DNA of 64,000 nt from Bacillota bacterium (GCA_023511625.1 JAIMBD010000002.1:186001-250000), one strand, 5' to 3'; positions 54,288 to 62,227 are shown, counted from the first letter of the stretch. Notes: generated by a model from the sequence alone, not told the origin. Numbers and translations are program-made.

Positions 54288-55154
54288 TCAAGGGGGGCCC
54301 TCCACCAATTCGCCGACGCGTGCCCGCACCCACTCCAAGTCCACCTGGTCCTTGACCACCGTACCTAAGGTGGCGCCTACAAAGGCCTCCGTCCACGGGG
54401 GATACCCGAGCGCGCGACTGGCGCGCGCCCAGTCTAGGGTCTCGGCTAAACCTGCCGGTTTGACCAAGGGCCAGGCGCGCAGGCAGCCGACAGCCCGCAC
54501 CAGGGCCGCGACCAGCGGCTCGGGCATGTCCGGAAGCCAATGGCGCACGATGGCCGCCTCGCGCACGGGGTCGGGCCAATCGACATAGGCGTACAGGCAC
54601 CGCCGGCGCAAGGCATCGCTCAACGGACGGGTGCGGTTGGAGGTCAGGATGGTAACGGGAATCGTACGCGCCGATACCGTCCCCCACTCGGGTACCGAAA
54701 TGCGATACTCCGCGAGGTACTCCAACAGCAAGGCCTCAAACGCCTCGTCGCTCCGGTCGACTTCGTCCACCAACAACACGGCCCCCTTGGGATGGGTCAA
54801 GGCCTGCATCAGGGGGCGCGGCAACAAGAAGCGCTCGTCAAACGGGTTGATATCGTGATGGCGTTGGAGCGCGACCAATTGAGCGTGGTAGTTCCAATCG
54901 TATAGGGCACTTTGGGCGTCGACGCCTTCGTAGCACTGCAGCCGCACCACCTCACGCTCCAAGGCGCGCGCTAAGGCTTCGGCCAAATACGTCTTGCCAC
55001 TCCCAGCCGGTCCCTCCAACAACAACGGCCGTGCCAATTCCACCGCCAAGCCCACGGTGACCGCGAGGGGCCCATCGGCCAAGTATCCCGCCCGCGCCAG
55101 GCGATCTCGCCAGGTTTCCCCCAGCGCCTCCCACTGGGCCTGCGAATCGTCCAA
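54288..55154 (-). CDS. MoxR-family AAA+ ATPase (CoxD-like)
   Basis: The 288-residue ATPase has Walker A GPAGSGKTYLAEALA near 50, Walker B AVLLVDEVDRSDEAFEALLLE near 128, sensor 1 ILTSNRTRPLSDALRRRC near 168 and an arginine finger within it. LLPRPLMQAL near 110 is typical of MoxR proteins. With the VWA partner it may remodel or insert metal into an unknown client; no CO dehydrogenase or similar enzyme is adjacent. TTG start, with GGGAGGAG 9 nt upstream. Confidence 0.9.
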   Translation of the reverse strand: MDDSQAQWEALGETWRDRLARAGYLADGPLAVTVGLAVELARPLLLEGPAGSGKTYLAEALARALEREVVRLQCYEGVDAQSALYDWNYHAQLVALQRHHDINPFDERFLLPRPLMQALTHPKGAVLLVDEVDRSDEAFEALLLEYLAEYRISVPEWGTVSARTIPVTILTSNRTRPLSDALRRRCLYAYVDWPDPVREAAIVRHWLPDMPEPLVAALVRAVGCLRAWPLVKPAGLAETLDWARASRALGYPPWTEAFVGATLGTVVKDQVDLEWVRARVGELVEGPP

Positions 55155-55217
55155 TCGCGTTCACTCCTCCCCCGGACTCCGCATCCGGGGCGGAGCCCTT
55201 ATCCGGAGATTAAGTTT

Positions 55218-55246
55218 AGCATACCTCCCTGGACTCCTCCGGTCCA
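55218..55246 (-). promoter_or_regulatory. Putative promoter of the MoxR-VWA pair
   Basis: TGGACC (55246-55241), a 17-nt spacer and TATGCT (55223-55218) on the minus strand. It directly follows the terminator of the zinc-ribbon gene. The -35 box is weak. Confidence 0.45.
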
Positions 55247-55248
55247 CC

Positions 55249-55279
55249 GCAAAACAAAGCGGGCGCCAGTCCGGCGCCC
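55249..55279 (-). terminator. Intrinsic terminator after the zinc-ribbon gene
   Basis: On the minus strand a perfect 7-bp stem GGGCGCC/GGCGCCC (55279-55261) is followed by GCTTTGTTTTGC. It is 14 nt downstream of the stop codon. Confidence 0.75.
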
Positions 55280-55292
55280 GATGCCCCTCCGG

Positions 55293-55568
55293 CTAGCTGC
55301 CGCGTCGCCCGTGGCGCCGACTGCCCGCAAGGTGTGACTTGCGCCGCAGGCGTTGTCGCTCCCGCCATCCTTCGGTCAGGTAGTGGACATTGGGCGGATA
55401 CCAGCGCACCAAGACCGCTTGGGGAATCATCACCTGCAAGGTGCCGCAGAGGATGCACTGCCTGCCCTCCAAGTCCCGCACTACGGCGTGGTTTCCTTCC
55501 AACGTCAGCGGGCCTGACCAGACCAGTTCTTGGGACCCACAGACCGGACAACGGTCATCCAGCCACAA
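55293..55568 (-). CDS. Small zinc-ribbon protein (YgiT-like)
   Basis: The protein of about 91 residues has two CxxC knuckles, CPVCGSQ near 7 and CILCGTL near 38, separated by a beta-rich segment, as in YgiT/MqsA-type zinc ribbons. A basic C-terminus follows (RERQRLRRKSHLAGSRRHGRRGS). I chose the TTG start after AAGGGGGG because it lies directly before the first knuckle; the frame is open further upstream. Function unknown. A clear terminator follows, which supports a real gene. Confidence 0.6.
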   Translation of the reverse strand: MWLDDRCPVCGSQELVWSGPLTLEGNHAVVRDLEGRQCILCGTLQVMIPQAVLVRWYPPNVHYLTEGWRERQRLRRKSHLAGSRRHGRRGS

Positions 55569-55674
55569 ACCGGCGCCCCCCTTTTCGCTCTCTCGCGTGC
55601 CAGCCGCGCTACAGCCAGCGTGCTCACCGGGATCTTCTCGTTCCTCCGGACAAATTCCTGCTGGCGCCCACAGC

Positions 55675-55739
55675 CGGTCCACAGATTCTTCACAACTTTA
55701 TCCCCAATTTGTCCCCAAATCTCGACAGAGTTTTCCCCA
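55675..55739 (+). repeat. Helically phased DnaA-box-like 9-mers
   Basis: Four similar 9-mers in one orientation: CGGTCCACA (55675), TTATCCCCA (55698), TTGTCCCCA (55709) and TTTTCCCCA (55731). The start-to-start distances are 23, 11 and 22 bp, all near multiples of one helical turn. Each of the last three differs by one base (C for A) from TTNTCCACA DnaA boxes. The stretch is AT-rich for this genome and lies upstream of the zinc-ribbon gene. Confidence 0.5.
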
Positions 55740-55779
55740 CCCCCTGGACCGAGCGGGAGCGAGACCAGTCGTTCGGCGT

Positions 55780-56583
55780 CTAGGCCAACCCGTGGTGGGC
55801 GCCGCCGTCGATGTCTATCGAGGTGCCGGTGATGGGCAGGGCTGCATCCGAAAGCAGAAAGAGCGCCAGCTCGGCCACCTCTGGCGCCGTGGGCAATCGG
55901 CCCAGCGGCGGACCTTGGCGCAGCGCGCGCAACATCTCTTCAGGGGTGGCGTGGCAGCGGGCGGCGTATGCGGCCGCCATTTCCTGCAGGAGGTCGGTCT
56001 CGGTGGCGCCGGGGTTGATGTTGACCACCCGAATCCCCCGCGGGGCAAGGTCTTGGGCCAAACTCTTGGTGACGGCGCGTAGCGCGGCGTTGGCAGCGCC
56101 GGCGATGGCCAGGGCCGGATTGGGGTCTTTGCCGGTCACGCCCAGGATGTTCAGGATGGCGCGCGGCCCCGTGCCCGCCTCCATCCACGGCACTACGGCC
56201 CGCATCATACCGAGATAGCCCCAAAATTTCACGGCCATCTCCGCCTGCCACAGGTCCCACGACGCCTCCAGTACTGCCGTGACGCGGGCGCCGCCGGCGG
56301 CATTGACGAGGTAATCTACCCCGCCCAACTGCTCGGCGGCGAAGGCGGCCAGCGCCTGATGCACTGACGCATCGGCCCCGATGGTGGCCGCACGGCCGAC
56401 GACCAGAGCCCCGCCTCCCCCGAGCCCGCGCAGGTAGCTTAAGGCACGGCTCAGGTGTTCCAGCGAGCGTCCGACGATAGCCACCGACGCCCCCTCCGCC
56501 ACCAGCCCGGCTGCGACGGCCAACCCGATGCCCCGAGTCCCTCCGGTAACCAATGCGCGGCGCCCGGCAAAACGCGTGCCCAT
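55780..56583 (-). CDS. Short-chain dehydrogenase/reductase with an atypical active site
   Basis: The 267-residue SDR has the cofactor loop TGGTRGIG at 13-20, VNAAGG near 93 and the C-terminal GTSIDIDGGAHHGLA. The segment ILGVTGKDPNPALAIAGAANAAL near 146-168 aligns with an atypical SDR branch that has GxxANAAL in place of YxxxK. Those relatives that I know keep a tyrosine, and here that position is not Tyr. Reductase activity is uncertain. The ATG chosen has GGGAGGGGG upstream. Confidence 0.87.
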   Translation of the reverse strand: MGTRFAGRRALVTGGTRGIGLAVAAGLVAEGASVAIVGRSLEHLSRALSYLRGLGGGGALVVGRAATIGADASVHQALAAFAAEQLGGVDYLVNAAGGARVTAVLEASWDLWQAEMAVKFWGYLGMMRAVVPWMEAGTGPRAILNILGVTGKDPNPALAIAGAANAALRAVTKSLAQDLAPRGIRVVNINPGATETDLLQEMAAAYAARCHATPEEMLRALRQGPPLGRLPTAPEVAELALFLLSDAALPITGTSIDIDGGAHHGLA

Positions 56584-56741
56584 AATCCCCCTCCCGCTGG
56601 ATAGGTATGACGCGGGACGGCATCCTAGTCCTGGCACTTGGCGTTTGCCGCCGCCCTCGCCGAGACTGCGTTTTCCGAGGGTCCGGGACTCTCGTCTTCT
56701 GCACGCGCTCAGCTACGCCAGGGGCCGCCACAGCAAGATTC

Positions 56742-56775
56742 GGGGTCGCACGCCCTGATCCAGGGTGGCGACCCC
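56742..56775 (-). terminator. Putative terminator of the small membrane-protein gene
   Basis: GGGGTCGC (56742-56749) and GCGACCCC (56768-56775) enclose a second stem CCCTG/CAGGG. On the minus strand it starts 36 nt after the stop and is followed by GAATCTTG, a weak T-tract. The rest of the 227-nt gap 56584-56810 shows nothing. Confidence 0.5.
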
Positions 56776-56810
56776 GCGCTCAAAGGCCTCGTCCTCAGAA
56801 TCCCACGGAC

Positions 56811-56999
56811 TTAGAATCCTACGGAGATGGTGGCCAGGCCGACCACCGCAAGCGCCACCCCGACCAACCCGTAAAACGTGGCGACGTGACGATACCCTGG
56901 CGTGTTGCGCTCGAACAGCATCACCGCCGCCAGGATCACCCCCAGGATCAAGGCCAGTGTCCCGAGAGTGGTTTTCATGGGCATGTTTCCAATGGGCAT
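56811..56999 (-). CDS. Small two-helix membrane protein
   Basis: The 62-residue protein (MPIGNMPMKT...) has two hydrophobic helices: about 10-29 (LGTLALILGVILAAVMLF) and 41-59 (FYGLVGVALAVVGLATI). AGGTGA lies 5 nt before the ATG, and a strong extended -10 promoter lies 120 nt upstream. No family is recognised; size and topology resemble many DUF small membrane proteins of Firmicutes. Confidence 0.6.
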   Translation of the reverse strand: MPIGNMPMKTTLGTLALILGVILAAVMLFERNTPGYRHVATFYGLVGVALAVVGLATISVGF

Positions 57000-57118
57000 C
57001 GCATTCACCTCGCGGACCTTCACTCCGGTCCCACCTGGACCTGGCGGAAGCGGCCATTCGACGGACCTCCGCAGTCGATGCCTCGGGCCGACCGCGCTGC
57101 CGCTCATGCCTGGCCCCT

Positions 57119-57174
57119 ATTATACCAAACTGCCCGGAGACGTCCCCTGCCGCAGCGGTGGCCCTTGGTATAAT
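57119..57174. promoter_or_regulatory. Mirrored divergent extended -10 promoters
   Basis: A perfect 10-bp inverted repeat, ATTATACCAA (57119-57128) and TTGGTATAAT (57165-57174), places TGGTATAAT, an extended -10 element, on both strands. One points to the small membrane protein and the other to the XRE regulator. Neither has a clear -35 box. The 36-bp spacer would hold a shared operator. Confidence 0.65.
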
Positions 57175-57239
57175 GGACCTTAAGCCGTAGCGGCCCCACC
57201 CTCGGGGCGGCACCCGAGGGCACCAGAGGAGGGAGCAAC

Positions 57240-57914
57240 GTGCCGCGACGCGTGCCGACCTACGCGCCGGTGATCCGGTATCTTCGCGAGACGCAGGGGA
57301 TGACGCGCCGGGAACTCGGTCAACGCCTCGGCGTGCCCGATTACTATGTAGGATATATGGAGGAAGGGTACCGGTATCCGCGCCCGCGGCAGGTAACGCA
57401 ATTATCGCAGATCTTTGGCTGGTCTCCCTTTGAGATCGCGTTGGTGGCCGATGTCGAGATCCCGTATCCCGATTGGCCCGCACTGGGCGACTTGGCGGGC
57501 TGGCAACGGCTGGCCAACGAGTGGTGGGCGATCGTGGACGCGATCCAGCGCTACACCGTGGCCAAGGCGATCTTCTCCACGCCGGACTGGCTCCATACGC
57601 TGACCCGGCGCGAGCCCGCACTGGGCGAGGCCGTCGACCGGTATGGATTCGTGGCGCTTTACGGGTTTCTCCGCCAGCGATGGCAATCGCTTCGCCCCCA
57701 TCCTGGGCGGACCGCCCTGCCAACGACTCTGGACGAGGCCCTCGCTGCCGTGGAAGCTCCCCAAGGCAGCTGGTCTGTGCCCGGACCCCCCGAGGAGGCG
57801 CTGCCGCCATGGTGGCGGCGCCTGACCGAAAGCGAGAAAGCCACCCTCGCGGCCGTCGCCGACGGATTGCTGCGCGCGCGCGCAGTCCCTCAACTCGAGG
57901 ACGACCCGACGTAG
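57240..57914 (+). CDS. XRE-type helix-turn-helix protein with a novel C-terminal domain
   Basis: The 224-residue protein has an N-terminal XRE-like DNA-binding domain at about 8-68 (VIRYLRETQGMTRRELGQRLGVPDYYVGYMEEG in outline). A Trp-rich helical C-terminal region without a recognised family follows (DWPALGDLAGWQRLANEWWAIVDAIQRY near 78-105). GTG start with GGAGGG upstream. It may control its own divergent promoter. Its end overlaps leucine dehydrogenase on the other strand by 25 nt. Confidence 0.8.
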   Translation: MPRRVPTYAPVIRYLRETQGMTRRELGQRLGVPDYYVGYMEEGYRYPRPRQVTQLSQIFGWSPFEIALVADVEIPYPDWPALGDLAGWQRLANEWWAIVDAIQRYTVAKAIFSTPDWLHTLTRREPALGEAVDRYGFVALYGFLRQRWQSLRPHPGRTALPTTLDEALAAVEAPQGSWSVPGPPEEALPPWWRRLTESEKATLAAVADGLLRARAVPQLEDDPT

Positions 57915-59002
57915 ATGCGGTGGATCTGGTTCAGGACCCGGCGCCGCTCCTCCACCCAATCCAGCGCCACGGCCAACGTAGATCGCCCCTCGCGTTCGGC
58001 GGTCCGGAAAATCTCCAACATCAAGTGATACAGCGCCTCCACCCGCACCCAAAGACGTTCGGGGTCTGCCCCGTGGCCTTCCTCGGCCAGTTGGATCAGT
58101 CCGCCGGCGCCGGCAATAAAATCGGGCGCATACAGGATGCCGCGGCTCGCCAGCCGATCCGCCACACCGGCCTCTTTTAAGGGGTTGTTGGCCGACCCGG
58201 CCACAATGGCACAGCGCAGGCGCTCCACCGTCTCCTCGCCGATGACCCCTCCGAGGGCACAGGGGGCAAGGATGTCACAGGGTGTCTCCAAGATGGTCCA
58301 CGGATCGGCAGGCTCGATGCCCCATTCGGCTGCGGCCCGGCCCACCGCCTGTGGGTCGATGTCCGCTGCCACCACGCGGGCGCCCCGCTCCACCAATAGG
58401 CGGGTCAACGCCGAACCGACCTTGCCAAGCCCCTGCACCGCCACGCAGCGCCCTTTCCACTCGCGGGTACCGAACCGGTGCGTCAAGGCGGCTTCCATGG
58501 CCGCCAGCACGCCGGCGGCCGCAGCCGGCCCGGTGTCCCCTGAGCCACGAAAGGCGCGAGGCAACCCGCGCACGTGGGGAGTCTCCCGCTGCACCACCGC
58601 CAAGTCCTCGGCATTGGTCCCCAAGTCCTGACCGATGACGAGACGACCGCCTAGCGTCTGCACGAATCGTCCCAAGGCCCGCAGCCACGCCTCCCGCCGC
58701 TCGCTGCCCGGATCGCCCAGGACCACCACCTTGCCCCCGCCCCAGTCCACGCCGGCCGCTGCGGCTTTGTAGGTCATGGTCTCGGACAACCGCAACGCAT
58801 CCTCCAAGGCGGCCCATTCCGAGGGATAGGGCCAAATCCGGCAACCGCCGATGGCCGGCCCGAGACTGGTGTCGTGGATGGCGATGATGGCCTTCATCCC
58901 CGTCGCTCGGTCGTAATTGAAAATGACCTGCTCGTGGCCGTACCGTTCCATGGCCGCAAACACCCCCGGCCCTGCCCAGTCCTCCCCGCGGCCTTGGCCC
59001 AT
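57890..59002 (-). CDS. Leucine (branched-chain amino acid) dehydrogenase
   Basis: This 370-residue Glu/Leu/Phe/Val dehydrogenase deaminates branched-chain amino acids to 2-oxoacids with NAD+. The catalytic lysines are K79 (MTYKAAAAG) and K91 (WGGGKVVV). The Rossmann motif QGLGKVGSALTRLL lies near 204. DLGTNAEDL near 138 is typical of leucine dehydrogenases, and length fits (364-370). Its products could feed a branched-chain 2-oxoacid dehydrogenase such as those in this window. GGGGAGGAG precedes the ATG. Confidence 0.92.
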   Translation of the reverse strand: MGQGRGEDWAGPGVFAAMERYGHEQVIFNYDRATGMKAIIAIHDTSLGPAIGGCRIWPYPSEWAALEDALRLSETMTYKAAAAGVDWGGGKVVVLGDPGSERREAWLRALGRFVQTLGGRLVIGQDLGTNAEDLAVVQRETPHVRGLPRAFRGSGDTGPAAAAGVLAAMEAALTHRFGTREWKGRCVAVQGLGKVGSALTRLLVERGARVVAADIDPQAVGRAAAEWGIEPADPWTILETPCDILAPCALGGVIGEETVERLRCAIVAGSANNPLKEAGVADRLASRGILYAPDFIAGAGGLIQLAEEGHGADPERLWVRVEALYHLMLEIFRTAEREGRSTLAVALDWVEERRRVLNQIHRIYVGSSSS

Positions 59003-59015
59003 GGTGCTCCTCCCC

Positions 59016-59246
59016 TCAGCGGCTTCGTTGAATCCAGAAAATGTAGACCCCGTCTTCCTCTCGCCGGTCGACCAAGACATGCCCCGTACTCTTCGCCCAG
59101 GCCTGGAAATCGGCCACCGATCCCGGATCGGTGCACTGGACCTCCACCACCTGGCCCACGGCCACCGATTCCACCCCTTTCTTGGCTTTGATAATCGGCA
59201 GCGGGCAGCGCAACCCTTTGGCGTCCACTACCAGAGCCGTTTCCAT
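59016..59246 (-). CDS. TusA/SirA-family sulfur carrier protein
   Basis: The 76-residue protein has the TusA fold with the active cysteine in KGLRCPLPIIKAKKG near residue 14. It may carry persulfide sulfur or act in another sulfur-transfer role. AAGGGAGGG lies close to the ATG. It sits 13 nt before leucine dehydrogenase and 18 nt after the CofE-like gene. Confidence 0.9.
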   Translation of the reverse strand: METALVVDAKGLRCPLPIIKAKKGVESVAVGQVVEVQCTDPGSVADFQAWAKSTGHVLVDRREEDGVYIFWIQRSR

Positions 59247-59264
59247 GCCGTCCCTCCCTTCGCG

Positions 59265-60089
59265 TCAGCCTGCTGGCGATCCGTCTCCCGATCCGACCAC
59301 CGGGATAAAGCTTCCCCCGAACGCTGCCGGTTCCTCCGCCCCCCCGGCCCACCGCGAGGCTCGCCGCGGCTCCCGCCGGACGGGGCGCAGCACGCCGAGA
59401 GGAGTTTGTTCTGCTCCCTGCCCCATGGGATTGTCACGGAGCAGCTCGCGCACCCACTCGACCCGCACCCCCGGGGAGTGGGCCAACACCTCGGCCCCGA
59501 CGTCATTGACGTCGACCACAGCCACGCCCGCCCTGAGCCTGCGGGCCAACTGCACCGCCAGGGCCTGGGCGTGGATCGGGGCCAAGACGATATAGCGGTT
59601 GTACGGCGGGATGGTGCTAGGCCCCGGCCCGTCGATGGCTGCCACCCGCCGCCCGGCGATGCGGTAGAAGTCCCCCGACCGGCCGATGACGCGGTCTACC
59701 AACCCTGCACCGGCGGCCAACAAAATCCGCGGCCATCCCACCTCGCGCACGGCCATGGCCATCGTTTCGGGTCGCCGAAGCCCGAGCCCGTACCCCAACG
59801 GGCGAACCTGGCGAGACAGCCACCGAACCAGGGGGCTCACTGGCACGCTGTCGAGTGGCACCGCCCGCCCCTCGGCAATGGCCACCACCTTCTCGCCCAA
59901 CACCACCACGTCCCGCGGCCGCACGCGCCCTTGAAGATACGGCATCAGGGTCTGCTCCAGCGGTTCGCCGATCTCCACCAAATGCGTGCGAATGACAAAG
60001 CGCTGCCAGATCATCCCACCTGCTTGGCGCGCCGATTTCTCCACCCAGGTGCCAGGGGCCGGCACCTCGCGTTCTGGTTGTTGGGGCAT
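59265..60089 (-). CDS. CofE-like (F420-0:glutamate ligase family) protein
   Basis: The 274-residue protein shows the CofE-family pattern: HLVEIGEPLEQTL near 36, RDVVVLGEKVVAIAEGRAVPL near 59-80, PAGAG-like nucleotide segments and NDVGAEVLAHSPGV near 195. The C-terminal 60 residues are Pro/Arg/Gly-rich. Members without F420 genes nearby are common, and no cofC/D/G/H is visible here, so F420 involvement is unproven. AAAAGGAGG lies 10 nt before the ATG. Confidence 0.78.
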   Translation of the reverse strand: MPQQPEREVPAPGTWVEKSARQAGGMIWQRFVIRTHLVEIGEPLEQTLMPYLQGRVRPRDVVVLGEKVVAIAEGRAVPLDSVPVSPLVRWLSRQVRPLGYGLGLRRPETMAMAVREVGWPRILLAAGAGLVDRVIGRSGDFYRIAGRRVAAIDGPGPSTIPPYNRYIVLAPIHAQALAVQLARRLRAGVAVVDVNDVGAEVLAHSPGVRVEWVRELLRDNPMGQGAEQTPLGVLRPVRREPRRASRWAGGAEEPAAFGGSFIPVVGSGDGSPAG

Positions 60090-60194
60090 GGCGCCCGCGC
60101 CTCCTTTTCCGGAAATGACGCTGATACGCTATGCCCCAAGGCCCAAACCGCCCCGACGGCAACTCCGGATTCTCCTGGCAACGCTGCCAATCCC

Positions 60195-61088
60195 TCAGCG
60201 ACTGTACTCAGCCAAAAGCCGGTGCACGGCGTGAGACACCTCCAAGGCATCGGGATAAGGCCGTTGCCACACGTTGCGCCCAAAAATGAGCCCGCTGGCG
60301 CCCGCTTCCATGCATAGGCGGGCCTTGGCCAGCGTCTCCTCCACCCCTCCGCGCTCGCCGCCGGCAAAGATGACCAAGGAGCGCCCGGCCGAGGCGATGA
60401 CTTGGCGGAGGGCCTCCTCCACCGTCCAAGACCGCTGGTACGCCTTGGGAGCCTGGGCCAGTCGCTCGGGATCCACCTTGGGCACGTTCAGTTTGATGAC
60501 GTCGGCCCCTAATTCCTGGGCCACGCGCGCCGCGTAATCCACGGCGTAGACGCTGTCGCGCCCCCCTTTGGCCTCAATCGCGGCCCCGCGGGGATAAGAC
60601 CAGACGATGACCGGCATCCCATACCGCTCGGCTTGTTCGCGCACCGTTTGAAACTGGCGGAAATCCTCATCTTGACGAGGCGAACCCACATACAAGGTGT
60701 AGCCGACGGCTACGGCCCCAAGCCGCACCGCGTCCTCTACCCCGGCGTTGAGCGGAGAGATTGGAGCCTCGTCCGAGGGGATTTCGGTCTTTCCGTTGAG
60801 TTTCAACACCAGCGGGATTTTGCCCGCGTAATCGGGGTAGTACTTTTCCGCCAGCCCGATCTGGACGGCAATAGCCGAAAAGCGCCCCTCTACGGCGATG
60901 CGGAACTGGTGATGGGGGTCTTGGCTCTCAGGAGCATCCAGGAAATCCCGAGGGCCGTGCTCCAATCCTTGGTCGATGGGCAAAATCATCAGCGTGCCAT
61001 TGGCTGGCCCGGCTTGGTACAACAGCTGGTGCAGCCGGGTGCGTTTGCCCGGCGAAAGCCGCATCGCTTCCAACGTGATCCGTTCCAT
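60195..61088 (-). CDS. Archaeal-type class I fructose-bisphosphate aldolase (DhnA/DeoC-LacD family)
   Basis: The 297-residue TIM barrel has IDQGLEHGP near 39, the YPRG motif in [15 protein letters not shown] near 166 and the Schiff-base lysine in [11 protein letters not shown] near 199. These fit archaeal-type class I FBP aldolases, which also occur in some thermophilic bacteria. Cleavage of fructose-1,6-bisphosphate is expected; gluconeogenic bifunctionality is not indicated. The ribosome site AGGGAGGAG is separated from the ATG by a strong hairpin. 105 nt upstream of the CofE-like gene. Confidence 0.88.
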   Translation of the reverse strand: MERITLEAMRLSPGKRTRLHQLLYQAGPANGTLMILPIDQGLEHGPRDFLDAPESQDPHHQFRIAVEGRFSAIAVQIGLAEKYYPDYAGKIPLVLKLNGKTEIPSDEAPISPLNAGVEDAVRLGAVAVGYTLYVGSPRQDEDFRQFQTVREQAERYGMPVIVWSYPRGAAIEAKGGRDSVYAVDYAARVAQELGADVIKLNVPKVDPERLAQAPKAYQRSWTVEEALRQVIASAGRSLVIFAGGERGGVEETLAKARLCMEAGASGLIFGRNVWQRPYPDALEVSHAVHRLLAEYSR

Positions 61089-61094
61089 CGCGTG

Positions 61095-61120
61095 GGCGCC
61101 GCCCCACGGGGGCCGACGCC
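61095..61120 (-). promoter_or_regulatory. Hairpin between Shine-Dalgarno and start codon of the aldolase gene
   Basis: On the minus strand GGAGGAGC (61128-61121) is followed by an 11-pair stem (61120-61109 with 61105-61095, one bulged G, CGT loop) and then CACGCG and ATG. Linear spacing from the GGAGG core is 35 nt; with the stem folded it is 9 nt, an ideal distance. Confidence 0.6.
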
Positions 61121-61181
61121 GCTCCTCCCTTCCTGGCTCGTGGTCGAACGCTAAAAAACGGCCTGTCACCGACCCCAACCG

Positions 61182-62150
61182 CTATTCGCGGGTGATCCCC
61201 ATGGCCTTGAGCGCTTGGCGCGCGGATTCCACAGCCGTCGCCACCTCCCCGAACCCGGTGGCGATCAGCTTCACCTTGCCCGGATAGTGAACGATGTCGC
61301 CCGCAGCGTAGACCATCGGTAGGTTGGTGGCCATGCGCGCGTCGACCTGGATCTCGGCCCCCACCATGACCAATCCCCATTCGGCCAACGGTCCTGGTTG
61401 AGGGATGAGCCCGATGGCGACGATCACCTCGTCCACCGGCACCGTCTCCACCGCATCGCGATCCAGGCGTCGGATCTGGGCTGCCGTCACTCGGTCCTCC
61501 CCAAGGCACGCGTCCAAAGCGGCGTTGGGTATCATGGTGACGTTCGGAGCCGCACGCAGCTTGGCCAAGCTGTCGGCGTGACATTGAAACTCATTGCGGC
61601 GATGAATCATGGTGACGGACCGCGCCCGCGGAATTAAGGCCATAGCCCAGTCTGCGGCAGAGTTTCCGCCGCCCACCACCAAGACGCGCCGGTCGTCGAA
61701 CGCTGCCAAGCGATCGACGACATAGTGCACGCCGCGTCCTTCCCATCGGTCTACTGCCGGGTTGTCCAACCGACGCGGGGTGAACTCCCCGATTCCCGCC
61801 GTGATGATGACGCAGCGCGCGGGGTATCGCCGTCGGTCGGTCTCGACCACCCATAGGTCTGTTCCCCGCTCTAACCGCCACGCCGTCTCCCCCAAAGCCA
61901 ACTTGAGGGGGTACTGAAACGCCTGCTGTTTGAGCTGCTCCACCAGCCCGCGACCAGTGATGGCAGGAATCCCGCCCACGTCGTAGACCGGCTTGTCCGG
62001 GAACAAGTACTCCGCCTGGCCCCCCAGTCGCTCCAGACGCTCCACGATGCGGACCCGCAGGCGGTGCAGGCCGGCCAGGTACGCGCCGTAGAGGCCTACC
62101 GGCCCTCCCCCGATTATCAAGATGTCATCTGCTCCATCCATTGCTGCCAT
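61182..62150 (-). CDS. Ferredoxin/flavodoxin-NADP+ reductase (YumC type)
   Basis: This 322-residue thioredoxin-reductase-like flavoprotein lacks the redox CxxC. FAD motif GGGPVGLYGAYLAGL at 14-28; NADP motif VGGGNSAADWA near 160; AAGDIVHYPGKVKLIATGFGEVATAV near 283. It transfers electrons between NADPH and ferredoxin. AAAGGATGAG lies upstream of the ATG. Confidence 0.92.
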   Translation of the reverse strand: MAAMDGADDILIIGGGPVGLYGAYLAGLHRLRVRIVERLERLGGQAEYLFPDKPVYDVGGIPAITGRGLVEQLKQQAFQYPLKLALGETAWRLERGTDLWVVETDRRRYPARCVIITAGIGEFTPRRLDNPAVDRWEGRGVHYVVDRLAAFDDRRVLVVGGGNSAADWAMALIPRARSVTMIHRRNEFQCHADSLAKLRAAPNVTMIPNAALDACLGEDRVTAAQIRRLDRDAVETVPVDEVIVAIGLIPQPGPLAEWGLVMVGAEIQVDARMATNLPMVYAAGDIVHYPGKVKLIATGFGEVATAVESARQALKAMGITRE

Positions 62151-62227
62151 GTTCGTTGCTCATCCTTTTTCGGTGGTTTGGTGCCGGTTCCGACCCCCCT
62201 GAGCTCCAGGCGGAACCCTTACCTCCG

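Noticed and set aside
57111-57180. A canonical -35/-10 pair for either divergent promoter.
   Set aside because: At 16-18 nt spacing the hexamers are CCTGCC-like or GGGGAC-like; only the extended -10 is supported.
56713-57810. A long minus-strand frame across the XRE gene and its promoter.
   Set aside because: It has no ribosome site and no family features, and it crosses two promoters; the XRE gene on the other strand has clear coding signals.
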